Shown here: piece by piece, positions 11,736-24,869 of the stretch | Layout of the letters: each line of letters begins with the position of its first letter | How positions within the stretch are numbered: position 1 is the stretch's first letter | DNA from: Phoronis australis | Lineage: Eukaryota > Phoronida > Phoronidae | DNA: 60,000 nucleotides | Direction: 5' to 3' | NCBI GenBank assembly: GCA_002633005.1 | Contig: NMRA01000116.1 | Coordinates: 220,474 to 280,473 of the forward strand | The notes under the pieces: generated by a model | Told to the model about the DNA's origin: nothing | What the model saw: the letters and a program-made list of their open reading frames with translations, nothing else | The model's database searches: none | Position numbers and translations under genes: made by a program

Positions 11736-11807
11736 CATGGGCGGCGCACCACAGGGGGCTGGGTGGACTATAGCCTCACCACCTTTTTCAGTGCTGTGCC
11801 GCCCATG
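11736..11807. repeat. Miniature foldback element, copy 3
   Basis: This copy of the roughly 70-bp family has the best preserved inverted ends: CATGGGCGGCGCACC at the left and GTGCTGTGCCGCCCATG at the right. The middle palindrome is degraded (GGACTATAGCC). Confidence 0.9.
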
Positions 11808-12387
11808 TTTATGTTACTCATCGGCCTTGAATACACGTTGGAAGGGAGTCTATAAGTAAATGTCTATAACTAGCTAAGCTGTATAGCAGCGAGAGAGCTC
11901 CAAAAAGTAGTGCGATGTGAATGCATTAAAATCGACCAAGAAACAAAACAGCAGAAAATAGGTTTGCTATCTAATATTGCTTCTTAGCATTGTACGGTAA
12001 AGGGCAGGCGTTTTCAAAATTGGAATCGAAAGTGTTCGTCAAGTACAGGTATGTTTTTCGTCCAGTGTCCACTTCGATTGTACACTGGTGGATTGACATG
12101 CATGCATGTACACGTGTGTGCGTTTCCGTTTTTGGTATAAGCCGACCGGGTAAGTCAACTATAAGCGGCCCTCCGTCGTTGCTCAAAAACCAGAATTTAA
12201 CTTTTACCGTGTTTTTATTGTACTGAGAAAACACCGACAAGCATGTTCACACTTTTGAGGAAAAGCAGGTCTAGAACCAATAAAAACTTTGGTTAATGAA
12301 GATAGACTTTTCTTGTTAATGGTGCACAGCCTCACAGAATTCATACGAGCAACTAACTTGTTTGGAAAAGATTTCCAAGGTTAGATG

Positions 12388-12451
12388 CCACTACTTCGAA
12401 GGTCCACTACTTCGAAGGTTCGCCACCTTTGTAAGTTCACTACTTCGAATG
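12388..12451. repeat. 16-bp tandem repeat with a displaced third copy
   Basis: CCACTACTTCGAAGGT occurs twice back to back (12388-12419). A partial copy TTCACTACTTCGAATG follows near 12437. Confidence 0.8.
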
Positions 12452-13544
12452 TACACAATTCCAAAAAGCAGAACTCCGACAGTTATTTTTTTTTCTTAAA
12501 TATAAGCACAGCCCCAGGAGTCGCGTAGTTTTCACAGCTAGGAGTATAGTTCATTGAGATACTGTGTCATGAAAGAATACAAATTTGGTTTTAATTTTTG
12601 CATGTCTTCAAAAGGGGAATACACAAAATAGGGAATCGTGCTTATAAGCTTGAATGAAAATGAATAAATTACTATGATCTGAACCGTTTACACAAGTCTC
12701 AAAAACCACTGGAAATGCCTACAATTTCCAACCGAACAGCAAACACGAATGCTTAATCTGGAAGCAAACTAGTGACAGTAGCCCTGGGCGTACTAAATGA
12801 GCCTATTTCATCAAGTTGGCCAGGAATCACTGCATTTCGCGAACCGAATAGCAGAGCATACTTTTTAAATGATGTGGTTAGCCAGTCTCCAGTGCCCGGC
12901 TGCATAAGACAGTCTCAAATAGAGACTCAACTAAGTTCCTTAAATCTTTTGCGTCATTGTTTCGTTCTTTACTGTGAGATTAACATTTTATCTTTATTAT
13001 GACATCTTCTGTTACTAATGACATTTTCTAATAATATAACTAAAAACTGAGTCTTTAATTCAGTCAAAATATTTTGGGACATAGTCCTTAAATTAGGGAA
13101 TTTAACGTGGAATTCACTCTCGAGCCCAAAAATGACTTAGTAATGGGACTCAAACAGCACAAAAAAGGACAATCAGGGTTTTCACAGGCCCACAAATACG
13201 CACTAGATTTAGGGAACTTGGTTGAGTACCTATTTAGGTCTGTTTCATACAACAGGGCACAGAGCACCAATTTCATGCATTATTTTACTCAAATGGTTTC
13301 GCATGCGTATGCGGTTAATTCCGAGTAGAGGCAATATATCGAATATAGGCGCATATACGGAAAAAATAAAACTTTGCAGTATCAGCCATTGAATTTCGAA
13401 AAAAATGGAAACATTTTTAAGATCTTAGTAACATTACTTTTGCAGAAAGAATTAACGGTTTACATTTACTTAAGTGCGACTGCAAGATTTTAAACATCTA
13501 GATTACTCAATTTGTTAGCAATCAGGCGTTCTCATGTTGGAAAT

Positions 13545-14165
13545 TTATTTATTTATTTATTTATTATTGTGATATTTAAAATGAGGGTGGCCTCTTCAGT
13601 GATAGCACTGCTTTCCAAGAGGGCCCTCAACAAGAAAAACAGTAATATAATACAATGAAGTAATAAAACAACAATGAAATATACGTAACAAAGATACAAT
13701 TAAAACAGTTAAGGTTGAGAATTAAGACAATAACTAAATGACAAATAATGGTAAAAAAATTAACTAAGACAGATGAAATAAATTAAGAGATGACTATAGA
13801 CAAATTAGAGTATTTACGACAATGAAAAAAATGACATGATTAAGATAGGCAGGGTATAAAAGGTTAAGTAAATTACAGCCACTTTTTAACATTAACTTTA
13901 AAGGTAGTAATTGAGTTGGACCGTTTAATTTCTGGGCTAAAAGAATTCCATATTATAGCAGCTGCATAGATAAAAGATCTCTTGCCAGTCTCGGTTTTAA
14001 TTTTTTTAGAAGAAACATTGCCAGCAACAGAAGAACGTGTAGAATAAGCAGCCTGACTGCTATTGAATTTACTGCTGAAATAGCAAGCGCCAACCTGTCG
14101 CCCGTTAAGAAATTCACGAAGGTGTGAAAAGGGTAAAGAAGTGAGCCAAAGAGTCGCCACTTTTC
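13545..14165 (-). mobile_element. 3' end of a non-LTR (LINE) retrotransposon
   Basis: On the minus strand a frame ending at 13873 carries RSFIYAAAIIWNSFSPEIKR, then a short FK...KKWL tail. This pattern, with its invariant WN followed by P and I, is typical of the extreme C-terminus of CR1/L2/jockey-type reverse transcriptases. It is followed by an untranslated stretch and ends in (ATTT)n at 13545-13565. A short simple repeat is the usual 3' terminus of CR1/L2-like elements. The catalytic reverse transcriptase region is absent, as expected of a 5'-truncated insertion. The 5' limit is approximate. Confidence 0.75.
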
Positions 14166-15380
14166 GTAATTTCGGACCGTCGGAACTTCGGCGGCCCTTC
14201 GGATTATGGGTTCTCGGGACTGGTGGACTATCAACCCTTCTGACCAATGTCTCCTCTGACTACCTAGCCGATCCCCGGCTAACTCTTGCATTTTATGTGT
14301 GCTGAACGGGTGTACCGCAACATAAAAGTGTTCTGGGTGTAGATAGCCTGAGAAATCCAATAATAGCTTATTCGATAACACGTCGTCTGCCACAGGCACA
14401 GGGCGCCATATTCCCATATTCCCTCAGCGAACTTCACACTGCTTTGCTGACCGGTTGTACCAGCAAATGATTCACGAAATGCTGTCAACAAGAGTATGAG
14501 AGAACTTTCATACCAAAGATGTACCTTGTCTGGGAAGCAGTGGGACGTGGCAATACAGAGGTCGGGTACATAATGTTGGCGCTGTAAACAATTTTATTTT
14601 TAGAAAACTGCATTTTTGCTTAAAACTAAGTCAAATCAACATTGCAATGGAACAAACTATTCTAAAATTTGAAGATGTGCAGTTGTTTTTGGATGGTCAA
14701 AACCACAACAAGTTTCAATATCCATATAATTTGATATAACAGTAAGACTGGGTTTTCACTTGAGATCTTTGATTTGGCTTAAAACTTTTGTTGAATTAAG
14801 TAAGCACACAACTGTATAAACGCAAAAAATGTTTAATAGGGGGATTGCTGAAATCTTGAACAGTTCCCTTACAAATCACATTTGAAAACAGTTGAAATGC
14901 GCCACAACACAGTTGTTCCTTCTTGATATCTTCCTTCTGGAATGGAAGTGTCAGAACGTTCTTAAGATGGTATGATAGATCTGGAAGCAAAAGTATGAAT
15001 CATACCATCACCAGATCTGTGTAAGTTTATTGATCTGCTTTTGGAAAAAAAAATGCTTCCCAAATACACCTTTCATAGAATCAGATTTGTAAATGTGCTC
15101 TCAAATTAAAAGCGATACTANCGTCTTGCAAAACCACCTGCAAATAGATTTACAGGTAACATTTAAATGCACTCACATTGACACACCGACATTGAACTAA
15201 ACTTTAATTTTGAAACATTACCAGAATCTCAAAATTACTCTAGTTTCATAATTACAAAAAAATTGGTATGGACACTTCAACTACTTTTCTTGGACTTCAT
15301 TGCATGTTATAAACAAAATTTTAACCTGAGTGAGGCAATTTTAATAGCATGTTTACCAATAAGGTGACATAGAGTTTTAC
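14166..15380. other. No gene recognised; contains an N gap
   Basis: Further transporter exons downstream of 15381 would be expected here on the minus strand, but I could not identify any. One N lies at 15121, with no duplicated flanks. Confidence 0.45.
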
Positions 15381-18309
15381 CTTGCACAGCAGCCATGATG
15401 AGACCAATAAATAGAAACATTTTTCCTTGCTGCATACTGAAAAACATTAAACTGACATTGAAGCATGTGAAATGTTCAATACCATTCAGTTCTTGGCCTC
15501 AAAATCAGCAGCAATGTGCTAGAAAATACAGTTTAATCGCCATATAATTCAAAAAGTATGCATGCAAAGTTACATCAATTAATAAATAGCCTATAAACCT
15601 ACCCAGCAAAAAGGCCTTTTTCTTCATTTTTACCCGTCCTTGATGAAACCATGTTATCAGAATAAATAACAGAAATAATACAATAAAGGACTGACTTTGA
15701 CTACTTGGTAAAGTTCATTTTCAGATGAGAAATTAAATCATGTAAATAAGCCAGTAAACAGAACAAGGGAAACGAAACAATAAAGCAACAACTTTATTAA
15801 TTAATGACTTCGGAAACACTGAAAACGGAGCTACAATAAAATTCTCAGCAAAGCTTAATACAGAAATAATCTTTAGTATTACGGTTAGCGGCAGAGTTCA
15901 TTTCAGATGAGGTTAGTGGCTATTTACCCACGCTCAAACACAAAGAACAACCTTTAATTAAATCACTTTCTATTGAAACTGCTCTCCAAATGTTTCTTAG
16001 AAAAAATACAGGTGAGATTTTTGAGCTTGGAAAGAACTGACTGTCCTTCATTGCGTGACACAAGGCTCTGCAAGCTGACTTGTCACTACGTATCATTTCA
16101 TCTATTGAGCACACTGACTGTTGGTCATTGCGTGACACGAGGCTTTGCAAGTTGACTTGTTACAACGTATCACTTCATCTAACGACCACATTGACTATTG
16201 GTCATTGCGTGACACGAGGCTTTGCAAGTTGACTTGTTACAACGTATCATTTCATCTAACGACCACATTGACTATTGGTCATTGCGTGACACGAGGCTTT
16301 GCAAGTTGACTGCAAGCGGCTGGAGCTTGGTAATGGAAACATAACATCTTTTACCAATAAATAGTGTTGGTTTAAATACTAGTAAAAAGTGATGCCTCTA
16401 GCATATTTTAATTTACCAAATTTCAATGTGTTAACATTCAAGCTAGGCTTTAAAACAACCATTTGAAAACAATATTGCAGTTTGAACACAACTGTGCTGA
16501 CCCCACTAGTACCTCAAATCCAGTGTTACATAGTACTACATACTAAGTGTTTTGTATGGCATGATTGAGTAGACTTTAAAGATCATACTCTGGCTTACCT
16601 ATCGTATTTAAATACATTGTGGGTGACAAAAGTGAGAGTGAACTCAAGACCAGAGTAAAAGAACAGATAGAGAAAATACACCAGACCCAATCGCTGCATG
16701 CTGTGGGTATCTGCAAAACATGGAGTAAAACAAATCCAGGGTCAGGGGAGACAAGGTAGACACACACAAGCATGTGGTAAACATGTCTTCTAAACAAGAT
16801 TCCTTCGGCACAACTGGCTTTTGTTCTTTCAGGTCCAGCTTCTGCTGTGAGTTGGTGATGTGTATCATTAGTTGATAAGACATGCTGGAAACTGAGCAGC
16901 TCAAGACTTGGATTTTTGTTGACATAGTACTTCATAACAATTTTGAAAATTTAAGAACCCACACAGTCTAATTTTTACTGCAACCTCTACTCACATTTTA
17001 TGATTTTGATCAGTTTTCATGTCCCACAAAGAAAATGGAAAATAGAGCCTGGATGCTTTCAAGGCTTCTGTTTAGATATGATCTGATAAGAAACGGTACC
17101 TACCCTCATTGTGTGACCCAGTGAATAGAGTCATTCTATTGTCGATAACTAGCCCCCTATGGAGAATGCAATGAGGATAGAACCTGTGGAGCTGACGGGA
17201 CAAAAGATTTCTACAAATCGATCCTTATCTTGTTTAAAAGGGATGTTTACAACATGAAAACATACTTAGTGTGACAACACACATACATTCACAAAAATGA
17301 ACATCTGTCCATGCAATGGGAACATGGTCAAAAGTACTGACAGGGGTGCGTTCAGTAGACCCAAGACACTCGTGAAACACTAGCGGTAAGAAATCTTTGC
17401 TTATGGAATGGAGATTAATAGTGAAATTTCTCCCATAATTTAACCTTCCAGTGAACCAACCACATCTGATTCAGTAATCGTCATTTCACTAGGATAAGGT
17501 AGCAAGATACCACGCAGACTGTCTCGCAAAACGCTCGACTTTTAATCGCATGATTTTGCGTGATCTTTCATCACATAGGATTTAAAACGAATTTCTCACA
17601 TCTTCGGAATGCACCCTCGTAAGAATAATACAGAGACAATAAACACCACACACTCTAATCTAGTGTTCACCTGTAACAACTAATGTGACAAAATTCCAAC
17701 ACAGTCATCTCTATCATTAAGACACGAGACATGTACAAATACTTCAATCTGAAACAATGCCCACTTCAAGAGAGTGACTACCCTAACTCATTTTTACACC
17801 AAAAAGTAGAATTATAAAATACAGTAATATCATCATCAAAAAAGTATTTTTCCGCGATCAGCCCAAACACGGACTCAAACTTGGAACCTTCCTCATCACA
17901 GCCAAATACTTGTGGAGCTAAATTCCAAACGACAAAAAGCGAAGTATTTTAATCATATTTAACTGGTAGTCACCAGCCTTGATTTCAGAAAATGACAATG
18001 ACAAGAAAAGGAGATTCATAGCAAAATCACTGACCTTTTAGAGAAAGATAACAAGTTATTTGAAATTGTCAAGTACATAAAGTTCATTAGCAAAAATCAT
18101 GTGTAATAACAAATACTGTCAGTTTCCACACTCCTTAAAGCAAGCAGCTTGTAAACATGCCATCTGCAAAATGCAAATATGTGGATGACATTTTTGAAAT
18201 CACAGCATTTACCTGCCCGTGATACGCCCTCTACTGGTGAAAACGTGAACAGTGAGTAAGGATTGATGAGGCGAACTCCCTGCTGTAAACCGGACTTGAC
18301 TGACTTAGC
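15381..18309 (-). CDS. MFSD10: MFSD10/TETRAN-like major facilitator transporter, central exons only
   Basis: Three minus-strand exons join in phase: 18213-18309, 16599-16710 and 15381-15436, all with consensus splice sites. The joined peptide is about 88 residues. It holds LINPYSLFTFSPVEG, then RLGLVYFLYLFFYSGLEFTL (a membrane helix), then SMQQGKMFLFIGLIMAAVQG. These match in order the central linker and following helices of MFSD10, a 12-helix organic-anion transporter related to bacterial tetracycline efflux pumps. About 220 N-terminal and 150 C-terminal residues expected for the family are not visible on either side. The N gap at 15121 may hide part. Either the remaining exons are too diverged for me to see, or this is a gene fragment. 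Confidence 0.7.
16041..16311. repeat. 77-bp tandem repeat, about 3.5 copies
   Basis: The motif ATTGCGTGACACGAGGCTTT recurs at 16050, 16127, 16204 and 16281, an exact 77-bp period. The first copy is most diverged and the last two nearly identical. It sits inside an intron of the transporter fragment. Parts of the unit (GGCTTTGCAAG, TTGACTTGT) reappear at 24870-24990. Confidence 0.95.
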
Positions 18310-18680
18310 CTGAAACATAAGTTTACACCTGAGTGTCCAGTTGTATCGATAGCAGTCAGATAAAATAATATAATGCCCAAAATATTGCGTCTGCTGCTTA
18401 TTCCGAAAGAAAGAGTTTACCATATGTGACCAGGGCCCAGGAGCTAATCTTTGTACTTAAAATCGAACTCAAAATTGTTTTTGACATTTTCCGTAATTGT
18501 ACTTCAATATAAACTCAAAATAGCCAATTACTCTATACTTGAGTACATTACAATTTTTGCAGATGAGTTTCCAGTCCAAGTTCACACTAAACTACCCTAG
18601 ATTCAAGCTAAAAACTCGAGTAAAAACTAGAGACTTTAAGCGAAAACTCGAAATTTCAGGTTCGGACTCAAATTTTAATG

Positions 18681-19128
18681 CTGGGGCCATCATTAGGCAA
18701 ATCTTACGCTAAAAGCATTTGCATGCAAGCGGATGAGAAAGCATGCACCGTTTACCCCAGAGTATCGAGTGAATTCCTCAACACTTCAATGGCTTGATGG
18801 CACTGTCATGGATTGAAGTGAGCTACCATAGTCGCTATTTATGGGCTTGGCTCAATGTGTTGGATGTGATAATTGCAATTGTGAATCAACACGTCAAAGT
18901 AAAAAACAAACGATAAGTAAGGCAAACGACCAACATGGCTGTTTTTAAAATTGAAAAATAAATAGTAGCAGCATCTTTTAAGTTTTTGAAATCAATACAT
19001 TCTAAGAGAAATTAGCAAATAAGTGTTCTTTGGCATCGCGGCTAAGCTACGAGCATTAATTTATGAATCGATTAGGACCAGTTAGTCACAGTCTGGCTTA
19101 CGCTAGCTTGGGCGGAAAACCCTAAATG
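18681..19128. mobile_element. Non-autonomous DNA element, truncated copy
   Basis: This copy is alignable along its length with the element at 33641-34103. It begins with the same end, CATTAGGCAAATCTTACGCT, and shares GATAAGTAAGGCAAACGACC and GTCTGGCTTACGCTA. The right terminal repeat is missing. Confidence 0.8.
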
Positions 19129-19614
19129 AGTGATATGTAATTAGAAAAAGCTAACTCGTCCTATTAAAGAACAAACAATAAAGGTTTGCACCAAAGGACA
19201 TGAACTAAAACTTTGTTTTCAAAGCTGGAGCTACCTGTCGTGTTAACAATCAACCTTCAATCAGATCCTTGAATTAAGGTAAATCCCGTCACTTTAGGGT
19301 ATGATAGGGTGCACATGTGAAATGCGGCACTAAAATACTGCTTTGGAATGTTTACGTTATGTGACAGAGCAACATTGGACAATGAATTGCAAAACTGTGG
19401 GTCTCAATGACAGAGTTACAGGCCGATGAAAATGATGGACGTTATTGACGTTCAAAATTGCCGAGATTTTACTGCAGATTCATTATTTGTAAAGTTCACC
19501 TGGAAACTACGTATTCTACCAATGCTAACAAAAAGAGCAACACAAAGCACTGAAATGCACCCATGACTGCACCGTAAATGGTTTGCTTCTAGGGGTGTTT
19601 ATTAGTAACATAAC

Positions 19615-20420
19615 AACGGCCACTAGATGGCGCAGAATATGTCAAACAGGTCGTAAAATGTGAAGGCATGTCATCTTCTTATTTTGCAAAAAAAGGTCCT
19701 ACATAACTAATAAAAAACTATATGCTAAATTTCAACAGGTACACGTAGACCAACTTTGACCGTTTAATCAATTTGGCAGACAGAGAAGCAAGTGCAAAAG
19801 AACAGACTCAAAAATAATAAAAATGACAACTAGGTGACACAGAATACGTCAGATCTATCCTAAAACTGATGACGAATCTGCCAAGGAGCTCCGACGATAC
19901 AAAGGTAAACGTACAAAATAAACTGCCACAAGGGCGCACAGCAATAGTAAGATCCGTCCAAAAGTCGTGCGTGGTCATCTGTTGTCAGGACAACACTAAA
20001 TTTAATAAATATCCTGGAAATTGTTGAGGACATAAAACTGCAGATGCAAAAAATATAAAATTGCCACTTGGAGGTGCTATACTGTCAAAAAACCAACGTC
20101 ATCTGTAGTCTAGGTACACGTATATCGATTTTTATGATACGTTCGGCAGTTTGGTAAATAGGCAGATGCAAAAACAAACGGGAATGTAATAAAAATGGCA
20201 TCTTAGTGACACATAATAACTCAGATTCGAATTTTATGAAAATGTGTGCGATTCCGAAGACACAGAGGCAAATACAAAAATAAAAGTGCCACCTGGGGGC
20301 ACAGCAGTACTGGAATGAGTACGTAACTCGTCATTCATCACCAGCTTCATAGGAAAACATCTGCCAAATTTCATTAATACCTTCAAAGGGATTTAAGAGA
20401 TACAGCAGTCAATAAATGCC
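19615..20420. repeat. Degenerate CACTAGGGGGC repeat array, part 1
   Basis: Diverged copies of a unit with a (G)CCACTAGGNGGCNC core, followed by a TCNRATCCGTCC-like block, lie near 19621, 19826, 19925, 20063, 20197 and 20290. It is the same family as the better preserved array at 21560-23140, on the other side of the C19orf12 last exon. Confidence 0.75.
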
Positions 20421-20664
20421 GAATTCCCAAAGAGAGAAGACGGCAATATGCACCCAAATGTATATATGCATATGTGGAAACATAACATAAACATAAAAAG
20501 AACATGATGGGGCAACCCATATGAAACAAAACACCGAAATGTCACCATCACTGAATGCCTCCAGCTAATTTAGGCAACAGGAAATTTTTATTTTAATCAT
20601 CAGAAAAAAGAAGCACCTGGCTAAGGTTATTTAATATCGCCCTCTGAGTAGTCACAGGGACTTA

Positions 20665-23600
20665 TCAGTCCTTGATCCGCATAGCTAAATCATTTATAAC
20701 AAATGCTTTCAGGGCCACAAGAATCTGCGCTTTAATTCTAACATCAGCCGAGACCAACATTGCCAAAGCCACAGCATCCTCGATTCTCAACTTGTCCAAG
20801 ATACTCTTCACTTGATTGTACAACCTTTGCTTCTTCTCTTGAGGGAGTTCCTTCAATACAGTTGCCACTGCTTTGAACTTCCCATAGGTGACAGCATATC
20901 CAACAAAGCCGCCTACAGCACCACCTGGGAGTAGAAAAAACAACAGCTGGATGCAGTGAACGTACGGCAGACAACTGTGGATGACTCATGATATATATCG
21001 GAACATGTATCGAGCATGTCCTTATTTATTTAGGGTCATGTGCTTCTACGTAAAAGTGCACCTACATGCCGATGCATATGTGCCTATATGAAAAATATTT
21101 ACAAAATAACCAAGCTTTTCAATACCAATCAAGACAGTTTTGAATTATTCCACGCAAAAGGTAGACGTGCATCCCCCAAGGGTACGGCTGAAAAAGCCTG
21201 TTGACGAGAACAAAACGGACACTAAGAGATGCTGCAGAAGTCTAATGTGCCCAAAAAGAGACTGGTGTTGGCCCATCGCCATTACATACCTCACTCTCAA
21301 GCTTCATTGAAACCTGTTGATCACTTCTCTAGATATCATTCCAGAATGTTCTTACCCTCAAAAAAAGAAAAACCCTGTATTCCTGGCTCGGGCCAATTGA
21401 AAACGACATACACTACCATAGCTACGGCTAAACTCTTGTACAAAATTTTATAAAATTATGACCAGGGTTTTTTGAGATTATCGAGCAAAAACTGGGCTAC
21501 AGGACAACTGTACAAAATGGCCATCACGAGATGCTGCAGTAACCAAATTTGTCTAAACACAACTGTAAATGCTCACGAGGTGGCACACACTTTTTCAGAG
21601 CCATTGTTGAATTTACCTCTGCCAAGTTCCTTAACAAGAGCAACGCAGAGCGTTGAAATGCGCCCACAATTGCACCGTATACGGTATCCTTCTAGGGTTG
21701 TTTATTGGTACCATAAAGTGGCCAGTAGAGGGCATATATGTAGTATGTTGTACTTTGCAAAATGGAAAGGCATGGTCATTGTCTCCTCAATAGGCTAGGG
21801 GCAAAATGTGAGTGATCTTCATAATACAAGCACATCCTATACATCAGTTGCTTAAAGCACCACAGAAACATAGAATTAAAAACAAATTTACCAACATACC
21901 AGATTAGCACAGCATTAGAATGCCAGAAACAAATTTCTAATTGGAACTTTTCCTTCATAGTCACGCAGTAACACAAAGTATAAACCTGAAGACCTATGAA
22001 AATACAGAGGTCAATGTAAAATACTAAAATTGCCACTAGAGGCATACCGGTAGTCAGAATCATCCTAAAGTCATCATCGTCCGTTGTCAACATCACATAA
22101 ATACACTTACTAAATTTAGTAAAGATCTTGCAAACGGTTTGGGAGATACAGCCATGGGTGCAAAAAAACTGCCACTAGGAGGCGCCACAGTAATCAAAGT
22201 CGTGGGAAATTCAGCGTCAACCGTCCTCTTCATAGTAAGAACATACATGCCAATTTTCACAATCATACTTAGAGCGGTTTGCTTGATAGAGGGGTGGACG
22301 CCAAAAAATAGACTCAAAAACAGTAAAAATGGCCACTGGGTGTCGCAAACTAGGTCGAATCCAACCGAAAACGGGAGGATAGCGTCATCCCACTAATAGG
22401 TGCCAAAATAACAAATTTCATGAAAATCCGTTAAGGACTTGTGAAGATACAGAGGTAAACGTAAAAAAATAAAATTGCCACTAGGGGGCACACTGGTAGT
22501 CGGATCCGTCCAAAAGTCGTCATCGTCTGTTGTTAACTTCATATAAATACACTTATTAAATTTCGTAAAGATCCTGCGAACGGTTTAGGAGATACAGCCA
22601 TAGGCGCAAAAAATAAAAACTGCCACTAGGAGGCGCCACAGTAGTCCAAATCGTCTGAAAATCATTGTCAGCTGTCCTCTTTATAGTAAGCACATACATG
22701 GCAATTTTCACAATCATCATTTGAGCAGTTTGGTTGATAGAGGGGTGGACGCAAAAATACAGACTCGAAAACAGTAAAAATTGCCACTAGGTGGCGCAAA
22801 CTATGTCGAATCCATCTGAAAACGGGAGGATAGCGTCATCTCACTAATAGGTGCCTAATACCAAATTTCATGAAAATCCGTTCAGGACTTTTGAAGATAC
22901 AAAGGTAAGCGTAAAAAACTAAAATTGCCACTAGGGGCCACATCGGTAGTCGGATCCGTCCGAAAGTTCGCACATGCCGTCCCATTCACGAATAAAACAT
23001 ATGTGCCAAATTTCATGAACGTATGTCAAAGGGTTTTGGAGATAAAGCAGCGGACGTCGGACGGACGCTGCCCGGACAGACGGACGGACGGACGGACGGA
23101 CGGAGATGACGGCATAATGCGTCCACATATAAATATGTGGGCGCATAAAAATGGGCACCTGCTGAATTGACTGGTCATTTTCAGTTTTGTGCTGTATGCG
23201 AAGGGTATGTGCTTGATTTTTAAATCTGCTCCGATTGAAAGATTGCCAGAAGTTGATTCATTGACCCACTTTTTCCTCGGGTGTGGCTGTTCTTCAACCC
23301 GCAGCTTGTAAGCAAGAAGTTGAAATTTACCAGGAAATTCAGATACCCTACAAACACTTTAGATTTGTAAAAAATCTGGCTGGTTGACACCCACTTTTCT
23401 TCTGATTTCTGCAATCATACATACTCTATAGTCTACGCTGCAATGTGGAGTTCTGACAGTATGAATGCACTCAGTCTCTCAGTTGACAGTAATCGCATGC
23501 CAATGGTGGCTTTGGGGAGAAAACTGTTGATCTGGTGGATTTTTGTTTGTTTTTCAGTAGCTAGCTGGAGTTGTGCTAGTCGTAAAAGATGGAAAAATTT

Positions 23601-24625
23601 AATATGGAATCAGTTCCAACTTCTTGACTGTCTTAGCTCAATATCCTGTTCCTATTTTCAGGTTTGGTACTCCCTGAGGTACAGACTGTTGGAACTGCTA
23701 AGACGTGGTTTTTCAAACCCAAAACAGCAAACACTGTTGAGTGCTGCCTGAGAGGAAATCTGAAATGTGGAGTTAAATTATCTCTATGTTGCAGTAACCA
23801 TTGCACTATGTAATCCATCATGAACAAAACTAGTTGACAAGGTGTTTTATGGCTTGTGGTTTTAATAAACTGGCAGGTCTACTACTGCTGCTGCTACTAC
23901 CGCTACTACGCTGAACTTGTCACATCAAAAAACGAAGAAAATACTTATTGTGGGTGTATGTGTGCAAGTCTAGTATCATTGGTTTCAATTTGATAATTTG
24001 TTGATTTTAATCATTTAATAATTTCATTCTAATTAAAGATAATCATCAAATTCTCAAATGCACAGGAAAAGTATCATGCCATCTCCTGTTCTGACACCAA
24101 TGGAGTTAGCGGGTAGCGGCTGACTATAGAATTGTGGGTAACAGTCAGATATTACGTTCTGCATTTTGAAAATCAGTTTTCTCCCCTGAATAACAGGCAT
24201 CAAACTTGTTCTCAAGATGTAGGCATATTATATCCGATTAGCGCCGAATTTTGTTGCACGATAGCACATGCTCATACAAATCAACATCGTTGATAAATGA
24301 AGAATACACTTTCCTTATAATGACCAAAACTGACCAATGTCAAGAGACCCTCATATACACTCCTGACCACTAAATCTTGAAACAAGATGCAATGTACATA
24401 AAATACATACTGACAAAGTACAAAAAGACAGAACCGCATACACTAATGCACCTTTAGACACATACCTACAAAAATACCAAGTGGACCCATTAACAGACCA
24501 CCTGCAACACCACCAACACCTGTTATCAGACCACCTTTCAAAGACTCAGTGACAGCTACTTTCAGACCCTCCTCGTCAGCTAAGTTAGCTAACACTCTCA
24601 CGACTTCTTCCACTTCAACTGGCAT
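20665..24625 (-). CDS. C19orf12: C19orf12 homologue (two coding exons, complete)
   Basis: Exons 24466-24625 and 20665-20924 join in phase 1 through donor GTATGT and acceptor CCCAG to give 139 residues, close to the human 141/152. The protein has an N-terminal hydrophilic part, then a glycine-rich hydrophobic hairpin (about 31-64, with GGLITGVGGVAGG and GGAVGGFVGYAV). An amphipathic C-terminal region with KELPQEKKQRLYN (78-90) matches the family throughout. Human C19orf12 is a small membrane protein of mitochondria, ER and their contacts, mutated in MPAN neurodegeneration with brain iron accumulation. TTTCAG directly before the ATG suggests a spliced 5' UTR. The 3.5-kb intron is full of repeats. 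The gene is divergent from TP53INP on its upstream side. Confidence 0.93.
21560..23140. repeat. Higher-order tandem array, 3 monomers per about 450 bp
   Basis: Monomers of about 135-165 bp each carry a CCACTAGG core. Three types alternate: A (GGCACACTGGTAGTCGGATCC; 22034, 22479, 22929), B (AGGAGGCGCCACAGTAGTC; 22169, 22623) and C (GGCGCAAACTATGTCGAATCC; 22333, 22783). Same-type copies are 445-454 bp apart. The array lies in the C19orf12 intron and ends in (GGAC)n and GCATAATGCGTCC. Confidence 0.85.
23073..23104. repeat. (GGAC)n microsatellite
   Basis: About seven uninterrupted GGAC/GACG units follow imperfect ones from 23052. They close the higher-order array. Confidence 0.95.
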
Positions 24626-24869
24626 GGCTGAAATTCAGGTTTCATTCGTTAGACTGTGGACCATCAACTTCAATAAACCAGCTGTTCTACTTTAACTCAC
24701 AAATTAATTCAAAACAATGCTAGACCAAATCCTACTGTTTGATGGCTTACTTCATCACAATGCTTCCTTGTAGAAACCAAAAAGGAAGTTTTGTCTTTAC
24801 TTTGATTTAGAACACTCACCCTTACAAAACCGATCTCAAATTGTTCCTTAGTCAAACTGCAAGGCTTTG

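Larger units (their letters stand above)
9874..13540. other. No gene seen; scattered small repeats
   Basis: Both strands give only short, unrelated open frames. Identified items are a foldback element at 11736-11807 and a short tandem repeat at 12388-12451. Upstream exons of the gene ending at 9151 may lie here, but none is visible. Confidence 0.5.
18310..20664. other. Intergenic, filled by repeats
   Basis: Holds a roughly 440-bp transposon-like repeat (18681-19128) and the first part of the CACTAGGGGGC repeat array (19615-20420). No exon of the flanking minus-strand genes was found. Confidence 0.55.

Noticed and set aside
23052-23158. Repetitive Arg/Asp/Gly-rich peptide
   Set aside because: It is the translation of the (GGAC)n microsatellite.
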